64,000 nt of DNA from Maylandia zebra (Eukaryota; Chordata; Actinopteri; Cichliformes; Cichlidae), in the NCBI RefSeq assembly GCF_041146795.1, contig NC_135187.1, positions 21,397,056 to 21,461,055 on the forward strand. Reading direction: 5' to 3'. Shown piece after piece: positions 46,901 through 54,139 of the stretch. Within the stretch, counting starts at the first letter, position 1, and each line of letters starts with the position of its first letter. The translations under genes and the position numbers were made by a program. The notes under the pieces were generated by a model. It made no database searches. It saw only the letters and a list, made by a program, of their open reading frames with translations, and was not told the origin of the DNA.

Positions 46901-49900
46901 TCAATCGTTCCTTCTTTTATGTAACATGTAAAACAGTTTTCTTATATTTTTACTATTATTAAACTAGTAAATACCTCTAGTGAGCAGCCATTGATCAGAG
47001 TTACACTCCCTAAGCTGTATGTTAATTAATATGCTTGGTAATACTTTGTTTTGCCCATTTGGTGTGAAGCAAACTGTTACCAAGCATACAGGACCTTGGC
47101 TTGTTACGTGATATCCCTTTACTTTAACTCTTGGTGACACAAGACAAAAATTCAGTGAAACAGACAGTCAGAGTCTTGGGAGCTTAATTAGAGGATCTAC
47201 TCTCGCCTGCGATGAGGTTTAAGTAGTATAAAAGAGCTGCAGATGAGTGGGAGTGATACCGTGTGAGCTCACTCCCACTGGAGCTGTAATTGCCTCAAAC
47301 ATGGCAGTGTTTTTTTTTAAAGCACACGATCTGCCACAGTTACACGAGTTTGACGAAACTCTCATTTGACACTGTCCTAAAAATACTGGTAGAAAATAAA
47401 ACAACAGATGGAAAAACAAAGAGACGGCGTCACATAGTCATTGTGTGTTTGTGTTTGCAGGTTTGGTTCGGACGAGCTTAAGAAGGAGTTCCTCCTTCCC
47501 TCCATCAGTGGGGACAAAGTGGCCTGCCTTGGAGTGAGTGAGGTTGGAGCTGGCTCTGATGTTTCGAGTGCGTTTAATATTATATCTTCTTCTTCTCCAG
47601 TATCTTTAATTTCCACTAAGGGTTCATGTCTAGTCTTTTAATCTGAGGTTTCCATTTAAACCCCAGTTTTCTGAACACTCAACCACTTTTCAGGTATCAA
47701 GACCAAGGCAGTGAGGAAAGGTGATGAGTATGTGATCAATGGGGGAAAGATGTGGACCACCAACGGTACCCAGGCTGACTGGATGTGTCTCCTCGCCAAC
47801 ACCAGTGACGGGCCCCCACATAAGAACAAATCACTCATATGTCTACCCATGAACTTGCCAGGTAGGGTTAGTCGATTTGTTTTAGTTGGCAAAAGACATT
47901 TTCTGCAGAAATCCACTATCTGTGATTCATTTCCAAGTTCACGATTGCGCCTGTTTTTGGAAAGCACATAGATTGTTTAATTTTGCGCCCTAAAACAACT
48001 TATTATATTGTATTGCATGTTGACGTTCTTTCTGTTTCCTGTCTGTTCCACCGTAGGAGTGCACATCGCCCGAAAGATTGATAAACTGGGTATGTGGTCA
48101 TCTGACACAGCCGAAGTGTTTTTCGATGACGTTCACGTGCCCTGTAAGAATGTTATCGGCCAAGAAGGCATGGGCTTTACCTATCAGATGCTTCAGTTCC
48201 AGGAAGAGAGGCTTTGGGCAGTGGCCAATAGTAAGTGGACTTTACTCAGTGAAGCTTATCTTACTTATTACTCCAAGGATATGATGTCATCTAAAGTTTA
48301 CTTTCACCCATTCTCCCCCACATCAGCCTCCTACGGATTTTACTGGAAGTTTGCGCAGTTTATGCTCTATTTCAGTTTCACGTTTAGTTTTCAGATAAAT
48401 GAGGAGCTCAGGACACATAGTTCTAGTAATTTGTAAAGCAGTTGTTTGCTTTTGATTTGAATCAATGTTGCCTTGGGCAGAATGCGTAAGAAACTATTTG
48501 TGCTGTTTTTACTGGATCTGATGCTCATGTTAGCCTGTCTGGCTTGGTTGATCCAAACCAGAGTGTCTTCAGCAAAGGTAGATAACACATTTTAGCGGAG
48601 GTGTTAAAAATAATCCCGTGTCACCTCCAGTCTTGACCACTATGGACAACGTCATTCAGGAGACCATCCAGTACACACGGCAGAGGAAGATCTTCAAGCA
48701 TCCCGTCCTTCATCACCAGGCAGTTCACTTCAGGTTGGCTGAGCTGCAGACAGAGGTCGAGCTGCTCCGCTCTCTCCTCTACCGTGCTACAGGTAGTTTC
48801 ACTTAATAGACAACATAAAGCTACATGCTAATATTAGCTCAGTAATGTAGGCACCTGGGTGACTTTTAATTAGTCCTAAGTTCAGAGCAGTAGGATATAT
48901 GGAAGACACAGGAAATGTGATAGCTGTATGTTTGCATTACTAATAAGAAAACCTTGGACTAGTGTACCACAATGACATTTTATTATTATTTTATTTTAGA
49001 AACTGCACTCTGAAAGCATAAAGTACTGTGCAAAGGAGCTTTATTATGTTTGGCTTCAAGCAGCCAACTCCAAGAGTGAGTGAATCCCCATGGATGTCCA
49101 CTGGAAAATGATCAGCTTACCAGCAGGAAAGAATATGATTAATGGCATTTTCTATAGAAGTGCTTAAACGATATGATATATAATAATATACCATTAAAGG
49201 TATCACAGTATTATTAAAGATTTTAATAAATGTAAGCACAGATATGATGTGACGTTTTCCTATTCATTTGCGTTTTAGCTTAATTTTGCATTCTGTTTAT
49301 TAACGTGCTTATTTCCAATTTTAATATGCTAAGTAGTATTTTCTGTTTTGTATTTTCTTAACTGATTTTTTTAAATGTTTCTTTATGCATTTCTGAAAGA
49401 CAAGTACGTGATGTCACAGTCAGATCCTGCCATCTTTTTTTTATGAAAGAAAGCTACTTTCATCTGCTCCCTACAAGGGCTCACCACAGAACCCAGAGCT
49501 CCACATACTTGATTTGGCAGGTTTTTACCCCGGATGTCCTTTGTGATGCAACCCCCCGAGAGATTTGTGCCTCCGCCTTGGAACGAACCAGACAAACCCA
49601 ATTCCAAAAAAGTTTCTCAACTTTTTTTGGAATTGTGTTTGTATAATAGCAGGTTGAGAGTGCATGAAGCTTAGTGGACAGCAGTGGCTGCATTCTGGCA
49701 CGTGCCCAGCTCTGCCAGAATGCAGTCCAAGTGCTTCACATGGCCATCTTTATAATACGAATGCATGTCTGCATCCGTGGGGTCGCTGTCCAAGCTCTTG
49801 TGATTTGTCTCTCAGTTTAAAACCCCCTCAGTGGCCAGTAGCTTTGGGTGAATTCATCAGACTGGGAACAGTTCAAGTCAAAATTTGCTTGCCCAGAAAG

Positions 49901-51275
49901 CAGAGCTCCCTGCGACTGTTTGGTGCAGGTGTTTAAGCGCACACACAGACACACAAATCCTTTTTTTTTAGACGCTGAAACAGGAGAAATCATGCGACTC
50001 ACACATGTTCCTCTAGAGGGTTCCTACAATAGAGGCACTGATCAGTTGCACTGGGAAAAGGCCTGAATGGGGCAAAACATTGAATCAGAGCCAGACGCAT
50101 CTGAAACTGAAACACATTTGTTTTATTGTCTGTTTTCCTCTTTTCATTCTGTCCACCTGGACATTTTTTACACTCTTCCCGGCTCATGGCTATCCTTTGT
50201 TTTCCCTCTGCAGCGCTGTATATTAAAGGCAACGATGTCACCAAGCTGGCATCCATGGCCAAATTAAAGGGGGGACGCCTTGCCAGAGAAGTGGGCGACA
50301 GCTGTCTCCAGTACTGGGGAGGGATGGGCTACACCAGTGATGTGCTAGTCAGCCGATTTTACAGGTAAGATGAAATGAGGCATGAGACACGCTCACTCTA
50401 ACGTAACTAATCTGGATTTCCTTATTGTCATATCTGAAAATGATAAAAATGCAACGTAACCAGGTAGCCACAAGTTACTACTCTCTGCAAAACAGAAAAA
50501 AAATATTATATCTAACCCAAACCCATGACTCAGCAGCTACTGTATGCACTTTGTTAGGATATATTATTTCTATGGCACCAGCATTCAGTTTTGTTGCAGG
50601 TCTTTAATTAAGCCTTCTGATTAATGTATATTATTGTTTATTGTTTAAATATAATAGTTAATGTATATCATTTATGATTTAATGTGATTTCTTAATAATT
50701 AATGTTAAAATTGCAAACATGATTGGCTTCACTTTATTAATAATGCTTGAAAATTCTCGATGCATGCTCAATCATCCAGGTAAGGACATCCCAAAAATGA
50801 TATTAAATCATTATGCAAATGTTCTGTTTATAAGGTCGGGGAAACCTGCAGTCAGCGGAGACTGAAGAAGTCCCTTGAATGAGTCACGAAACATTTCTCC
50901 CACTGAAAACGCTACAACCAGATGAACAGAAGCAACTTTTACGGAATGTTTGAAAACTTCTGAGGCCCCGTTCAGTTATTTAGTGCTTAATCAAGTAACA
51001 CTTAGTTTCAGATTCCTAAGTCTTTGTTTTGCACGATGCTGACATCTAGTGACAGGGCAAATAATGCAACCGGATTGTGTAACCAAAAGTGACTGAACTT
51101 TGGGTCATTTAAATGACTTACATGCAGCTTCCTGTTTGTAATTGTGACAGAAAAAAACAAACAAGAAATTTTCCTTCTCTGCAGGGATTCCAGGTTAATG
51201 TCAATTGGTGCAGGAGCTGATGAGGTAATGCTGGGAATCATCTGCAAGTACATGGACACACTACCTGGCAAGTGA
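32485..51275 (+). CDS. Acyl-CoA dehydrogenase family flavoprotein, nine exons, 435 aa
   Basis: FAD-dependent dehydrogenase that introduces an alpha-beta double bond into an acyl-CoA; a probable mitochondrial matrix enzyme. Exons: 32485-32688, 41446-41566, 46507-46636, 47461-47567, 47694-47861, 48057-48230, 48631-48792, 50214-50364, 51185-51275. All are GT-AG and total 436 codons in one frame. Residues 1-50 are Arg/Ser-rich with few acids, a mitochondrial presequence type. Family signature 1 ([13 protein letters not shown]) is at 176-188 and signature 2 ([11 protein letters not shown]... to R406-D407) at 388-407. The position of MCAD Glu376 is Ala415, while 'FQEERL' at 291-296 matches the LCAD-type 'PQERL', making Glu294 the likely base. 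I recognise the family but not a mammalian orthologue; fish proteins annotated 'probable acyl-CoA dehydrogenase 6' are the nearest recalled. Substrate unknown. Confidence 0.93.
33783..34064. mobile_element. MITE with inverted ends and a large internal palindrome
   Basis: Ends CCCATATGGAAAAGA (left) and TCTTTTCCGTATGGG (right) are inverted repeats with one mismatch. Inside, two perfect 29-bp arms (33951-33979 and 33991-34019) flank an 11-nt loop, and each arm contains the self-complementary GAAAGTGGCCACTTTC. No transposase and no clear target duplication. Superfamily unassigned. Confidence 0.75.
34777..34803. repeat. Perfect short hairpin
   Basis: AGACATGACCTG and CAGGTCATGTCT are perfect 12-bp complements around a 3-nt loop. 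Contains inverted AGGTCA half sites as bound by nuclear receptors; function not shown. Confidence 0.6.
34879..34927. repeat. (AC)n microsatellite
   Basis: About 24 uninterrupted AC units in dehydrogenase intron 1, 98 bp before the hAT-like element at 35026. Confidence 0.95.
35026..35657. mobile_element. hAT-like non-autonomous element with perfect 8-bp target duplication
   Basis: Ends TAGAGGTGGG and CCACCCCTA are inverted. GTAGCCAA flanks both sides (35018-35025 and 35658-35665). Subterminal regions repeat GATATT and ATCGATA motifs. The 632-bp interior has no transposase frame. The fragment at 28900-29046 is the same family. Confidence 0.9.
36847..36880. repeat. Perfect 13-bp hairpin
   Basis: TTGACCTGTCAGA and TCTGACAGGTCAA flank an 8-nt loop. 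The arms carry TGACCT/AGGTCA. No surrounding element boundaries were seen. Confidence 0.6.
37030..37680 (-). repeat. L2-like retroelement segment, reverse orientation
   Basis: 37038-37060 has the 'tttatattgtaaggt' tail motif. 37140-37185 has the 'gaagaaaccctggcaggctc' stretch typical of these fish repeats. 37480-37640 has the associated 'agtgtcatctgcatagcaatga' motif. Together they suggest one diverged copy spanning about 650 bp. No coding frame survives. Confidence 0.6.
37982..39004. mobile_element. hAT-like non-autonomous element with perfect 8-bp target duplication
   Basis: Ends TAGGGCTGCCAC and GTGGCAGCCCCA are inverted, flanked by ATTGTATG on both sides (37974-37981 and 39005-39012). 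Subterminal sequence is dense in GATTAGTCGACTA and related palindromic units on both sides, probable transposase-binding repeats. The 1023-bp interior has no transposase. Confidence 0.92.
39005..41445. other. Right part of dehydrogenase intron 1, nothing recognised
   Basis: AT-rich, with a short inverted repeat TGACCTGAC/GTCAGGTCA near 39245-39275. No exon, RNA gene or repeat family was identified. Confidence 0.5.
41446..41566 (+). CDS. Acyl-CoA dehydrogenase exon 2
   Basis: Acceptor GTGCCATAG, then [20 protein letters not shown], the conserved early helices of the family. Ends GTTG|GTAAGA, phase 1. It follows an 8.76-kb intron. Confidence 0.92.
41567..46506. other. Intron 2 of the acyl-CoA dehydrogenase (4.94 kb)
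   Basis: Contains a short L2-like tail remnant at about 41735-41800 ('ctgggatgggttccaacacc' type). The 134-codon plus frame at 43826-44230 overlaps a minus frame and has no family features, so it is taken as chance. Confidence 0.7.
41735..41800 (+). repeat. L2-like tail fragment
   Basis: A short 'ctgggatgggttccaacacc' stretch followed by 'gattttgataaacgacgagttt' resembles the common fish motif ending in a gggttaga-type tail. Highly diverged. Confidence 0.5.
46507..46636 (+). CDS. Acyl-CoA dehydrogenase exon 3
   Basis: Starts with the conserved [12 protein letters not shown] motif and continues through '[20 protein letters not shown]'. Acceptor TTGTGCAG, donor GCCAG|GTACAA, phase 2. Confidence 0.93.
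46637..47460. other. Intron 3 of the acyl-CoA dehydrogenase
   Basis: 824 bp, AT-rich. It contains an 11-bp perfect inverted repeat, AGTGGGAGTGA (47246-47256) and TCACTCCCACT (47269-47279). No coding sequence. Confidence 0.7.
47461..47567 (+). CDS. Acyl-CoA dehydrogenase exon 4: flavin-binding signature 1
   Basis: Encodes '[19 protein letters not shown]' and then [13 protein letters not shown], which fits family signature 1. Donor TTTCGA|GTGCGT is weak, but the phase joins exactly to exon 5. Confidence 0.92.
47694..47861 (+). CDS. Acyl-CoA dehydrogenase exon 5: beta domain
   Basis: Encodes '[20 protein letters not shown]', the conserved beta-domain stretch around the flavin. The donor CCAG|GTAGGG is at 47862; its surrounding sequence recurs at 52440. 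Confidence 0.93.
48057..48230 (+). CDS. Acyl-CoA dehydrogenase exon 6: carries the likely catalytic glutamate
   Basis: Encodes '[20 protein letters not shown]' and '[20 protein letters not shown]'. Glu294 in QEERL aligns with the LCAD-type base. Acceptor CACCGTAG, donor AATA|GTAAGT. Confidence 0.93.
48631..48792 (+). CDS. Acyl-CoA dehydrogenase exon 7: C-terminal helical domain
   Basis: Encodes '[20 protein letters not shown]', the conserved YxxxRxxFxxxL/H-type motif of the domain 3 helices. Acceptor CACCTCCAG, donor ACAG|GTAGTT. Confidence 0.92.
48793..50213. other. Intron 7 of the acyl-CoA dehydrogenase
   Basis: 1.42 kb. About 49460-49635 holds fragments of dispersed fish repeats, including 'tttttaccccggatgtcctt' and a hairpin with CAATTCCAAAAAAGTT and its near-complement around a 4-nt loop (49599-49635). 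No exon. Confidence 0.6.
49460..49635. repeat. Dispersed repeat fragment ending in a hairpin
   Basis: The 'ggcaggtttttaccccggat' to 'gatgcaacccc' stretch resembles a common fish interspersed repeat. It is followed by a 16/17-bp inverted repeat (49599-49614, 49619-49635) with one bulged T. Family not assigned with certainty. Confidence 0.5.
50214..50364 (+). CDS. Acyl-CoA dehydrogenase exon 8: signature 2
   Basis: Encodes '[20 protein letters not shown]' and [19 protein letters not shown], which fits family signature 2. Acceptor CCCTCTGCAG, donor ACAG|GTAAGA, phase 2. Confidence 0.93.
50365..51184. other. Intron 8 of the acyl-CoA dehydrogenase
   Basis: 820 bp. The part at about 50750-50945 ('actgaagaagtcccttgaat', 'gagtcacgaaacatttctcc') resembles a dispersed fish retroelement fragment. 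No coding sequence. Confidence 0.5.
51185..51275 (+). CDS. Acyl-CoA dehydrogenase exon 9 and stop
   Basis: Completes '[20 protein letters not shown]' and ends [11 protein letters not shown]. The IGAGADEV segment replaces the IYEGT segment that carries the base in MCAD-type enzymes. Confidence 0.92.
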
Positions 51276-51532
51276 TGTAATCAACGCTAACCCCAGTGGG
51301 AAAATCACTTCTGATTTGTGCACTTTGATCACTTACTCAGATGAGGAGATTTTGCCTTTTTAACAATACTGTATGTGGTCATAAAGACATCCTCATACGG
51401 TCAATCACACAGAATAATGAAGCCCCCCCCCCCCTTCCTTGTCTGTACACACGTGCAACAATGCAGTTTTGGTTGTATGTAATTTGTTACTTATGTAATT
51501 ATTGTTTAGAATTAAGAAAAATAATGTTCTTT

Positions 51533-51538
51533 AATAAA
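51533..51538 (+). terminator. Polyadenylation signal of the acyl-CoA dehydrogenase (proximal)
   Basis: AATAAA 258 bp after the stop. A second AATAAA at 51654-51659 could give a longer 3' UTR. Confidence 0.6.
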
Positions 51539-52130
51539 AATTGTTTTATGTTTGAGATTTTCGCACTGAAGACATTTCAGCACATCCAACAGCATGAAGT
51601 TACACCAGCTAATCCAGAGCATAAAATTTGTTTATTTACATTAATATTTTTACAATAAAGATGAAACAATGACGTACACTACTGTCGCACGTGTGGTCGT
51701 CTTATGACAATAGAATGTCATAATCTAGCGCATACACTAGATTATGCAGATCATTCTATAACTTGTTCAAGTTGAACTCAGCTGATTGCTGAGGATTACA
51801 GTTCTCGACACTGCCGTATCGTCTACAGTCATAAATCATGCTCTTCTCAATCCAGGTTAACTGGTCAGATATTAAGTATAAACACCGTAAATACTGATAT
51901 TGTCTGCTTCATCTATGCATACAGTATGCACTACATTTCCTGTGATTATTGATTTTCTCAGACATTGTCCTAAACCACTTATACTTTTTAGTACTCCTTT
52001 AAAAAGCATTGGTAGGCCTTTCTACACTTTTTCTCGAGTCATTGTTTGAAAGCCTGACACTGTGGCACATATTAAAGTGTAATGACTTTAAAAAAAACAA
52101 AAAAAAAAAACCACATCCCTGCCTTTTCTC

Positions 52131-52136
52131 TTTATT
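52131..52136 (-). terminator. bet1: Candidate polyadenylation signal of bet1
   Basis: AATAAA on the minus strand, 70 bp after the stop. The implied 3' UTR is short, so a more distal site is possible. About 470 bp remain to the distal polyadenylation signal of the convergent dehydrogenase. Confidence 0.45.
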
Positions 52137-52205
52137 ATCCTGGTCTGGTTCAGATGTGTCATTGAAGCACAAACTGGAAGAGCAAAGTCCAATAAGATCC
52201 TCCTA

Positions 52206-52361
52206 TCACCTCAACCTGATAAACCAGTACAGGACAAAGAAGACGAAAAAGCAGAAGAGCAGCATGTAGCACAGCAGTTTGGTCTGACTGCCCCGGGACA
52301 GCTTCTTGACTCTGCCGATGGTGGCACCAAGCAGGCCGCCCGTGGAGTCAAAGTCTGTGTC
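52206..52361 (-). CDS. bet1: bet1 exon 4 and stop
   Basis: Fifty-one codons plus TGA: the C-terminal SNARE heptads, the transmembrane helix '[20 protein letters not shown]' and RLR. Acceptor CACTTTAG. Confidence 0.94.
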   Translation of the reverse strand, partial: DTDFDSTGGLLGATIGRVKKLSRGSQTKLLCYMLLFCFFVFFVLYWFIRLR

Positions 52362-54139
52362 CTAAAGTGAGATGCAGAGAAGAAAAGTGGTAAATAGACT
52401 GATTCTTATATAGCACCTTTCTACTCTTGAGTATTCAACGCCAGGTAGGGTTAGTCGATTTGTTATCGACATTTTCTGCCATCTAACACAATATGCGAAA
52501 TCCACCCATTCACACAAGCACTTTCTTCTATGATTTCAAGTGCTTACAAACCAACATTCACAAACATTCATACTCCAATGGATGGGTCAGAATGATGCAT
52601 TAACTTAGGGTTAATATCTTGTCCAAGGATATTTGGCATGCTGACCAGGGGGAGCCAGGGATCAAGCCACCAACCTTCTGATTAGTAGATGACCTGCTCC
52701 ACCTCCTGAGCTACAGCCACCCTGACTACATGATTACAGAAGTCCAGCGGAGAACAATATCCAAGTGCTAGGAGACATTTCTGAAGTTTACAGTGATGGT
52801 ATCTGAATCATTTACTCAAATTCTTTAGTTTTGAGGGGTTTCTTAGTGACTTCTGACCAATAAGTCAAACCGAGTAGTGCGGTGCTCTGAACAGATAATT
52901 GGAGGTGAGCTTCCCTCCCTCCAAGACATCTACAGGAAGCGCTGCCTGAGGAAAGCGGGGAGGATCATCAAGGACTCCAGTCACCCCAGCCATAAACTGT
53001 TCAGACTACTTCCATCAGGAAGGAGGTTCTGCAGCATCCGGTCCCGTACCAGCAGACTGAGAGACAGCTTCTTCCACCAGGCCATCAGACTGCTGAACAC
53101 GTCATAGACACCTCACCTTCACTACTGGAACTTTAACATTATGCACTCCATACTGTACAGTAATGCCACATTTTTGCACATGTCTCAACTTTGTATATTT
53201 TTATATATTTTATTTATTGTTTACTCTATTTAATTTGTAAAATATGTGTACACACACACACACACAGAAAAATATTTAGTATACACATCCAGGAATACAT
53301 ATACTATTATATATTGTACATATATTTATTAGTTTCAGATGTAGCCATTCTTGTATTTTGCTTGTTTACATTATTGTATTTTGCACAACTCTGTTGCTTG
53401 TGAAGCTCGCACACAAGAATTTCACTCACATGTGCTGTACCAATGTACCTGCACATGTGATGTGATAATAAAAGTGATTTGATTTGATTTGACAACATAA
53501 AACAACACATAAAGCAGAAAAAAATAGCTCCCTACCAACCTCAGACAACACTAAATGTTGCTTCTTTTTTATTTATTTTTTGCTGTAGCAGCAAGTGGTC
53601 CAGCGTACTCCAAAGTAAAACTCACCATATCGTCCAGCATTGTGTTCTGGTATTTGACTTCTGTGCCAATGTCAATGGAGAGCTGTAAAAATCAATTCAT
53701 TATGATTACGTGACTTGTAAAACACAGTAATTGAAGAAATTAGGTTACATTTTGAGTACATACAGAAACCGTTGAGTCATTTATATTAAACTCTTTGCTG
53801 CAATATTTACTGACTGTTAAACATAACAAAACGCTCGTAATCAGCAGTTACTTACACTTTTTAAAGCGTTGACTTTAGCCCTGAGTCCCTCCTGTAGGTG
53901 TTCATTTTCTTCCTCGTATACACTATATCCACTAGCCACATAGTTCCCAGAGCCTCCTTCACCTGTATTAAAATACATTAAGCATTAATGAAGCGTTCAT
54001 GAACAACAGAGTACTCAGAGTACCAAACAACAAACATTTGTTAACATAAGCTAGCTTTAGTTAGCAACAAATGCTACGTATGAGAAAAGAGAAGCTTTGG
54101 TTTAATTGTTTGTTTCTTACCCAGTCCGGCGCGCCTCAT
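52206..54139 (-). CDS. bet1: BET1, Golgi Qc-SNARE, four exons, 112 aa
   Basis: Membrane-anchored SNARE of ER-to-Golgi vesicle fusion, working with syntaxin 5, GOSR2 or YKT6 and SEC22B. Coding exons (minus): 54139-54121, 53962-53856, 53682-53626 and 52361-52206, all GT-AG, total 113 codons. It opens MRRAGLGEG, as in human BET1 (118 aa). The SNARE coiled coil runs from about residue 23 to 86 ('[20 protein letters not shown]', '[20 protein letters not shown]', '[20 protein letters not shown]'), with Gln54 the probable zero-layer residue. A single C-terminal transmembrane helix (about 90-109) is followed by RLR, a tail-anchored topology. It is slightly shorter than human BET1 in the Gly/Tyr-rich N-terminus. 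Convergent with the acyl-CoA dehydrogenase. Confidence 0.95.
52390..52735 (+). repeat. Dispersed SINE/LINE-tail repeat in bet1 intron 3
   Basis: It starts 'gattcttatatagcaccttt', passes through 'cccattcacac' and 'aacattcatactcca', and ends with a 'ggatcaagccaccaaccttc' and 'gagctacagccaccctg' stretch, a very common fish repeat type. Its left part is interrupted at 52440-52479 by sequence copied from the dehydrogenase exon 5/intron 5 junction. Confidence 0.7.
52860..53492 (+). mobile_element. 3' end of a non-LTR retrotransposon (Rex1/CR1-like)
   Basis: The frame 52877-53107 encodes the last part of a LINE reverse-transcriptase polyprotein ('[20 protein letters not shown]', then '[12 protein letters not shown]' and stop). 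An AT-rich 3' UTR with 'gtgataataaaagtgatttg' and a repeated GATTT tail follows, ending near 53492. 5'-truncated copy within bet1 intron 3. The clade call is tentative. Confidence 0.75.
53251..53266. repeat. Short (AC)n tract in the retroelement 3' UTR
   Basis: Eight AC units inside the LINE tail. Confidence 0.8.
53626..53682 (-). CDS. bet1: bet1 exon 3
   Basis: Nineteen codons ([19 protein letters not shown]), the centre of the SNARE motif. Acceptor TTTTTACAG, donor GATATG|GTGAGT. Confidence 0.93.
53856..53962 (-). CDS. bet1: bet1 exon 2
   Basis: Acceptor AATACAG, donor AAAAGT|GTAAGT, phase 0. Encodes the Gly/Tyr-rich N-terminus and the first SNARE heptads. Confidence 0.93.
54121..54139 (-). 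CDS. bet1: bet1 exon 1
   Basis: Nineteen coding bases, ATG to the first base of Gly7, donor CTGG|GTAAGA. The short exon encodes MRRAGL, identical to the start of human BET1. The sequence upstream is moderately CpG-rich without a TATA box. Confidence 0.9.
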
